DNA of 10,074 nt, taken from assembly GCA_027858355.1 (NCBI GenBank), contig JAQICW010000369.1, positions 1 to 10,074 on the forward strand, written 5' to 3'. Shown piece by piece: positions 6,174-10,074 of the stretch. Each line of letters starts with the position of its first letter. Positions within the stretch are counted from its first letter, which is position 1. The stretch is from Desulfobacula sp. (lineage in GTDB: Bacteria; Desulfobacterota; Desulfobacteria; Desulfobacterales; Desulfobacteraceae). Under the pieces are notes generated by a model, which saw only the letters and a program-made list of their open reading frames with translations, ran no database searches and was not told the origin of the DNA. The position numbers and the translations under genes are program-made.

Positions 6174-7590
6174 AGCAGTAATCGGTCTTGAAATTCATAT
6201 ACAGCTGAACTCAGCCACCAAGATGTTCTGCGACTGCGCCAACAACCCGGGTGATGATCCAAACACCAATGTCTGTCCTGTCTGTCTCTGGATGCCCGGA
6301 GCCCTTCCCATCTTGAGCCTGGAAGTACTGGAAAAGGCAATTCTTGCCTGCCTCTCCCTTAATTGCGAGATTCAGGGCGAAAGTGCCTTTGACCAGAAGG
6401 TCTATTACTATCCTGATCTTCCAAAAGGATTCCAGCTTTCCCAGGCCCATAAGCCCCTTGCCAGAAATGGCTGGGTGGAAATTCTGGATGAACAGGGAAA
6501 TTTGAAAAAACTTCGACTTCACCATGTTCACATGGAGGAGGATGTTGCAAAACTGGTCCATGAAATCGAAGGCCGCCTTCCCATAAGCCTGGTGGATTTC
6601 AACCGTGCAGGCACGCCCCTTGTGGAAGTTGTCACAGAACCTGAACTCAAAAACCCCCATGATGCCATGGAATTTTTAAAGGTCTTAAGAAACCAGGTTC
6701 GATACACGGGCTGTGCTGAATGCAGTATGGAATCCGGGACCATGCGGTGCGATGCAAATATTTCCATTCGGCCAGCAGGCAGTGACCAGCTCAATACAAA
6801 GGTGGAAATCAAAAACATGAACTCCATCCACCATGTGGGCGATGCCATTGCCTATGAGATCAAACGCCAGATCGACGCTGTCAATAACAAAGAATCCATT
6901 GTGCTGCACACCCGTCTGTGGGATCCTGAAAAACATGTTACCACGGCCATGCGGGCCAAGTTCGAAGGACCCTGCATTCCCGATCCATCTGTCCCTTTGA
7001 TAGTCCTGACGGACCCCTGGCTCGAAAAGATAAAATCTCTTCTTCCAGAGATGCCCAGTCAAAAGGTAAACCGATTTGTTCAGGAGTATTCATTGCTCCA
7101 CGACGAAGCCGTGCTCATGAGTTCCGAACGGGGTCTTTCCGAGTTCTTTGAATCCGTTGTGACCCTTGGCGCACGGGCGCGCATGGCAGCAGGCAGGATA
7201 GCTACCCAGCTTCTTCCTGCATTAAAGGCCCATGGGCAGACCCTGGCGAACACAAAAGTCACGCCTGAAAGATTTGCAGGCCTGATCCAATTGCTTGAAA
7301 AGGGTGAGATCAATTCAAGCTCAGCCAAGTCTGTGCTGGAGAAACTCTTTGAGACCGACAAAACCCCGGGGCAAATTGTTGAACAATTCGGTTTCAGGCA
7401 GGTCTCTGATACGGCAGAGCTTGAAAAAATCGTTGATAAGATCATTTTTGACAATGTTTCTGCCGTGACCAACTATAAAAAAGGAAATAAAAAATCCATG
7501 GGATTCCTTGTGGGACAGGCCATGAAAGCCTCCAAGGGCAAGGCGAATCCCAAGGTCATCCAGGAGATTATTAAGGAGCGGTTGGCGTAA
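6163..7590 (+). CDS. gatB: Aspartyl/glutamyl-tRNA amidotransferase subunit B (GatB), divergent
   Basis: A 475-residue GatB, the usual length. GatB phosphorylates the acyl group of Asp-tRNA(Asn) or Glu-tRNA(Gln) with ATP and replaces the phosphate with ammonia. The N-terminus VIGLEIHIQL keeps Glu10 and His12, and the zinc site is present as C23-x-C25 and C38-P-V-C41. HMEED at 123-127, VDFNRAGTPLVEVVTEPE, MRCDANISIRP and VEIKNMNS follow in order. The C-terminal helical/YqeY-like domain that grips tRNA ends in FLVGQAMKASKGKANPKV, as in the family. The odd part is around 263-278: where GatB normally has [20 protein letters not shown], this protein has MRAKFEGPCIPDPSVP, about three residues shorter and without DYRYF; QETR before it reads LHTR. 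The kinase/transamidase core otherwise looks plausible. It should work with the neighbouring GatA-like protein and the GatC part of the AspRS fusion. Confidence 0.92.
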   Translation: MKYEAVIGLEIHIQLNSATKMFCDCANNPGDDPNTNVCPVCLWMPGALPILSLEVLEKAILACLSLNCEIQGESAFDQKVYYYPDLPKGFQLSQAHKPLARNGWVEILDEQGNLKKLRLHHVHMEEDVAKLVHEIEGRLPISLVDFNRAGTPLVEVVTEPELKNPHDAMEFLKVLRNQVRYTGCAECSMESGTMRCDANISIRPAGSDQLNTKVEIKNMNSIHHVGDAIAYEIKRQIDAVNNKESIVLHTRLWDPEKHVTTAMRAKFEGPCIPDPSVPLIVLTDPWLEKIKSLLPEMPSQKVNRFVQEYSLLHDEAVLMSSERGLSEFFESVVTLGARARMAAGRIATQLLPALKAHGQTLANTKVTPERFAGLIQLLEKGEINSSSAKSVLEKLFETDKTPGQIVEQFGFRQVSDTAELEKIVDKIIFDNVSAVTNYKKGNKKSMGFLVGQAMKASKGKANPKVIQEIIKERLA

Positions 7591-7700
7591 AAAGAATCTA
7601 AAATATTCTCCAATTTGCCGTCTTGGATAACAAGCGCTCTGAATGATCTGATAAAGTAAATTAACCAATCACCTTATGCACCCAAAGGAGAATCATATTT

Positions 7701-8954
7701 ATGAAACAGAAAGTCGATCAAAGCTTTTTCGATGTAGGTTTTGCACGCCGGCAATTTGCCTTTTTTAAACTGGATCAGTCAAAACAATGGGCATTTTTTG
7801 ATAATGCCGGTGGGACCTTTGCATGCAGTTCCGTGGTCGACAAATTGACATATTTTTATCAAGCCAATAAAGTTCAACCCTATGGTGATAATGCACTTGC
7901 TGCTGCTGCCGGAGAACAAATGGATGCAGGTCGTCGTGTCATTGCAGAGCTATTGGGCGTACCCAGAGAAACCCTTACCATTGGCCCATCAACCACTCAG
8001 AATTTCAATACCCTCAGCATTGCCTGTATGGGTTTTCTTAAAATGGGGGATGAGATCATTGTCTCTGAACAAGATCATGAATCAAACATTGGTGCCTGGG
8101 AAAGAGTGGCTGAGCAAACAGGGGCAACCTTGCATTTTTGGCGAGTCAATGCAAAAGATGGTGAACTTGAGCTTGCCCAATTTGAAAAACTTCTGAATAA
8201 GCAGACTAAAATTGTCTGTGTGACACATAGTTCTAATATCATTGGAACGGTGAATCCTATTCAAGAAATTACTCGTTTAGGGCATAGTTTTGGAGCAAAA
8301 GTGGTCATTGACGGTGTTTCCTATGCTCCCCACTGCTGGCCTGATCTTTCATTGGTTGAGGCAGATGCCTATTGCTTCAGCACATATAAAACCTATGGAA
8401 CTCATTTAGGCATAATGTATATAGCCCCGGATTTTATGGATCAGCTGGCACCGCAATGTCATTTTTTTAATGCTGAAAATCCCTGGGCCCGTTTAGATGC
8501 AGCCGGCCCTGATCACGCTTCGATTGCAGCACTTGCAGGGCTTGGTGATTTTTTTCAGACACTTTATGATCACCATTTTGGTTATTCTGAAAAGAGCCTT
8601 AATCTCAAAGTGTCTGAAATTTCAAACATTATGAATCAACACGAACTATCTCTGTGTAAAATATTAATCAAAGCGCTCAATCAATTGCCAGTGAGAATCA
8701 TTGGAAAAGCAAGCATAAAAGGTCGTGAAGCAAATATTTCCTTGGTTTCAGCCACCCATTCATCGTCCTTGCTTGCCTCATCCCTGGCAAAAAAAGGTGT
8801 TGCTGCAAAGAATGGACATTTTTATGCCTGTAGAGTATTAAAAGCATTGGGGATAGATACCAATGATGGTGTTCTCAGACTGAGTTTTGCTCATTATAAC
8901 ACAAAGGACGATACCATGCGCCTCATTGATGCGCTGACTAGTATTTTGGGATAG
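7701..8954 (+). CDS. Cysteine desulfurase-like PLP enzyme, VC1184 type (aminotransferase class V fold)
   Basis: A 417-residue fold-type I PLP protein. It opens with FDNAGGT, the usual entry of class V aminotransferases. His126 in EQDHESN should stack on the cofactor, Asp204 in VIDGVSYAPH should bind the pyridine nitrogen, and Lys230 in STYKTYGTHLG should form the Schiff base. The C-terminus NGHFYACRVLKALGI and DGVLRLSFAHYNTKDD match the cysteine-desulfurase-like group named after Vibrio VC1184. True SufS/IscS enzymes carry a catalytic Cys in an HCA-type loop; here that loop reads N371-GHFYA-C377, so Cys377 is four residues after His373 and may not serve. Desulfurase activity is therefore unproven; another beta-elimination or transamination reaction is possible. 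AAGGAG at 7685-7690 precedes the ATG. The next gene, a MIP18/DUF59-like protein, suggests a sulfur or Fe-S link. Confidence 0.85.
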   Translation: MKQKVDQSFFDVGFARRQFAFFKLDQSKQWAFFDNAGGTFACSSVVDKLTYFYQANKVQPYGDNALAAAAGEQMDAGRRVIAELLGVPRETLTIGPSTTQNFNTLSIACMGFLKMGDEIIVSEQDHESNIGAWERVAEQTGATLHFWRVNAKDGELELAQFEKLLNKQTKIVCVTHSSNIIGTVNPIQEITRLGHSFGAKVVIDGVSYAPHCWPDLSLVEADAYCFSTYKTYGTHLGIMYIAPDFMDQLAPQCHFFNAENPWARLDAAGPDHASIAALAGLGDFFQTLYDHHFGYSEKSLNLKVSEISNIMNQHELSLCKILIKALNQLPVRIIGKASIKGREANISLVSATHSSSLLASSLAKKGVAAKNGHFYACRVLKALGIDTNDGVLRLSFAHYNTKDDTMRLIDALTSILG

Positions 8955-8977
8955 CCTGGCAGCTTTTTCATTTTTTT

Positions 8978-8984
8978 AGGAGGG
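8978..8984 (+). promoter_or_regulatory. Strong ribosome binding site for the MIP18-like gene
   Basis: AGGAGGG, a near-perfect anti-Shine-Dalgarno match, lies 6 nt before ATG 8991. It supports high translation of a short gene that could otherwise be doubted. Confidence 0.75.
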
Positions 8985-8990
8985 ATTAAC

Positions 8991-9284
8991 ATGGATGATA
9001 TAATTCAAAAAAAAATCGACAGGGTTTTGGATAGTATCCAAGATCCTCAGTCCGGCATGACAATTGCGCAATTGGGTTTAGTGGGAAAAAACAGATATGT
9101 GGAAAAGAGTCAAAAACTCATCGTGTTTTTAAATCGTCTGGGACAAGGAAAATCCTGTTGTGCAGCTTTGAATATGGTCGTGCTGGCTGATTTTGAAAAC
9201 GCCATTAAAGAGGGATTAGTGGCGGAATTTCCACAATTTTCAATAGAGTTTACAGATTTTTCAACCATACCTGTATTCAAATAA
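8991..9284 (+). CDS. Small MIP18/DUF59-like protein, possible Fe-S or sulfur-trafficking partner
   Basis: A 97-residue protein with the pattern of the MIP18 (DUF59) family: a first helix with VLDSIQDPQSGM (Asp18-Pro19, compare VxDPExG), then IAQLGLV at 25-31 (compare the family IVDLGLV), a beta-strand KLIVFLNRL, and a Cys-containing turn at Cys56-Cys57 before a long helix. DUF59 proteins such as SufT and Cia2 assist Fe-S cluster assembly, and the domain also occurs in phenylacetyl-CoA oxygenase subunit PaaD. This copy is short, has two adjacent cysteines instead of the usual CP-type motif, and lacks a clear family C-terminus, so the match is remote. It starts 36 nt after the PLP enzyme and is probably in the same transcript. 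The gene is convincing because of its ribosome binding site and spacing; the function is a guess. Confidence 0.68.
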   Translation: MDDIIQKKIDRVLDSIQDPQSGMTIAQLGLVGKNRYVEKSQKLIVFLNRLGQGKSCCAALNMVVLADFENAIKEGLVAEFPQFSIEFTDFSTIPVFK

Positions 9285-9285
9285 T

Positions 9286-9369
9286 GCACGGCTATTTCTA
9301 CCCGTTGACGGTCTTGCCGATGTAGGGGAATATAGTTCCAGAAAAATTTTAAAATTAATCGAAGAATAA
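9286..9369 (+). pseudogene. Possible remnant of a coding region (C-terminal fragment)
   Basis: One frame reads ARLFLPVDGLADVGEYSS and then RKILKLIEE before a TAA at 9367-9369, a normal-looking protein end with a helix-like tail. The frame is open only from 9247, after a TAG at 9244-9246, and has no ATG, GTG or TTG with a ribosome binding site. It could be what is left of a gene whose front was deleted. It may equally be chance in a short open stretch. I do not recognise a family. Confidence 0.2.
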
Positions 9370-9410
9370 ATAATCACCTGGGGATTTTGATACTATAAAG
9401 ATGAAAGCAC

Positions 9411-9439
9411 TTGAAATATTTTTCAAATTTCTTTATGAA
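9411..9439 (+). promoter_or_regulatory. Candidate sigma-70 type promoter for the penicillin acylase gene
   Basis: TTGAAA at 9411-9416 (5 of 6 to TTGACA) and TATGAA at 9434-9439 (4 of 6 to TATAAT) are 17 nt apart, about 90 nt before the ATG at 9530. The -35 hexamer is also one arm of a 6-bp inverted repeat, which might be an operator. AT-rich DNA yields such matches by chance, so confidence is modest. Confidence 0.35.
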
Positions 9440-9529
9440 CAAAAGACATTAAAAATAAGTAGCATTGTTTCCTTAAAAAACCAAACCATAATTGATTACA
9501 ATGATTGCTAACCAGGTAAGGAAAAAGAA

Positions 9530-10074
9530 ATGAAAGCAAAAAAAATTTTAACAGGTGTTGTTATTGTCCTATTCCTAGTATTGGCAGGTCTTTTAATATT
9601 CATTAATATTTTCTCAAAAAAAGGACTTCCTGATTATAATCAAACTATCTCTATTCCAGGGCTTCAACAAAGGGTTACGATATATCGCGATAAATATGCG
9701 GTTCCCCATATCTATGCAGAAAATGAGCATGATTTGTATCTTGCTACCGGCTATTGCATGGCACAAGATAGAATGTGGCAGATGGATTTAATACGAAGAG
9801 TCACTATGGGCAGGTTAAGTGAGATCTTTGGGGAAAAGATGCTCAAGGCAGATATACTTTTTAGAACCCTGGATATTTCTCAAAAATCAAAAATGGTTCT
9901 TGGTAAAATTTCAGATGAATTATCAGGATATCTTGATGCCTATGCTCAAGGGGTAAATTATTATATAGAGGAGCATAAAGGAAATTTTCCTTTGGAATAT
10001 AATATTTTAGGATATACCCCGGATATTTGGGAGCCACTTCATACTCTTAATTTGATTGGATATATGGCCTGGGA
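9530..10074 (+). CDS. Penicillin acylase family protein (S45 Ntn-hydrolase), N-terminal part
   Basis: The first 181 residues of a protein that runs off the window. Penicillin acylases cleave or form amide bonds such as those of acyl-homoserine lactones, beta-lactams or acylated amines, and are made as a precursor that self-cleaves to expose a catalytic Ser. Here only the start of the alpha chain is seen: VPHIYAEN at 58-65, GYCMAQDRMWQMD at 74-86, then RRVTMGRLSEIFG and a D-x-x-x-R-x-L-D segment, all characteristic of the family. The catalytic Ser lies beyond the window. Residues 2-5 include three Lys, followed by a hydrophobic stretch at about 6-28 and then SKKG, so the protein is exported or anchored in the inner membrane facing the periplasm; there is no lipobox Cys. 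AAGGA at 9518-9522 precedes the ATG by 7 nt. It probably has its own promoter. Substrate unknown. Confidence 0.87.
   Translation, partial: MKAKKILTGVVIVLFLVLAGLLIFINIFSKKGLPDYNQTISIPGLQQRVTIYRDKYAVPHIYAENEHDLYLATGYCMAQDRMWQMDLIRRVTMGRLSEIFGEKMLKADILFRTLDISQKSKMVLGKISDELSGYLDAYAQGVNYYIEEHKGNFPLEYNILGYTPDIWEPLHTLNLIGYMAW

Larger units (their letters stand above)
9285..9529. other. AT-rich intergenic region of 245 nt
   Basis: This gap separates the MIP18-like gene from the penicillin acylase gene. It holds the possible coding remnant, a short inverted repeat (TTGAAA-TATT-TTTCAA at 9411-9426) and a candidate promoter. No tRNA, no convincing terminator hairpin with a T-tract and no riboswitch fold could be seen by eye. 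It is much richer in A and T than the genes to its left, most so from about 9340 onwards. Confidence 0.6.

Noticed and set aside
7593..7634. Terminator after gatB: AGAAT/ATTCT and CTTG/CAAG inverted repeats
   Set aside because: The stems are only 4-5 bp, AT-rich or tiny, and no T-tract follows, so they do not support an intrinsic terminator.
7623..7654. Promoter upstream of the PLP enzyme (TTGGAT with TGATAA or TGATCT)
   Set aside because: Spacings of 20 or 15 nt and weak -10 matches are no better than chance in this 110-nt gap.

Overview
The window reads as a stretch of chromosome from a Gram-negative, probably anaerobic bacterium. My best guess is a sulfate reducer of the Desulfobacterales or a relative. 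That rests on the gene mix (MaoC-type hydratase and CoA ligase beside a bacterial AspRS and GatAB), on protein style and on moderate GC; no marker gene settles it. All genes are on the + strand, mostly overlapping or closely spaced.

Positions 2-2797 hold a small acyl/CoA metabolism block: the tail of a ketopantoate-reductase-like (PanE/ApbA) protein, a double hot-dog MaoC-type protein and an AMP-forming acyl-CoA ligase. The first two overlap by ATGA, and the third starts 1 nt after the second stops. The ligase gene then overlaps the next gene by 14 nt, so the block appears translationally coupled to a protein-synthesis operon.

Positions 2784-7590 are the most interesting part: aspS-gatC (one fused ORF), gatA and gatB. 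The first protein is a complete bacterial aspartyl-tRNA synthetase followed in frame by a complete GatC. It carries the residues I associate with non-discriminating AspRS (His33, Gly86), so it should make Asp-tRNA(Asn) and also carry the GatC subunit of the amidotransferase that converts it to Asn-tRNA(Asn). This is a covalently tethered transamidosome. The GatA next to it is clearly of the GatA family but is short (414 aa). It lacks all three amidase catalytic residues (Lys, cis-Ser, nucleophile Ser) and apparently part of the glutamine site. GatB keeps its N-terminal active-site and zinc residues but has lost the usual [10 protein letters not shown] block. Together they look like an AspRS-GatCAB machine that cannot take ammonia from glutamine through its own GatA. 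It may use free ammonium or another ammonia source, or it may have a changed role.

Positions 7701-9284 hold a PLP-dependent cysteine-desulfurase-like protein of the VC1184 type and a 97-aa MIP18/DUF59-like protein, plausibly a sulfur or Fe-S related pair. After a 245-nt AT-rich gap, which holds a possible gene remnant and a candidate promoter, the window ends inside a membrane-anchored or exported penicillin-acylase family (S45 Ntn-hydrolase) gene starting at 9530. I saw no tRNA or rRNA genes, IS elements, CRISPR arrays or convincing intrinsic terminators.
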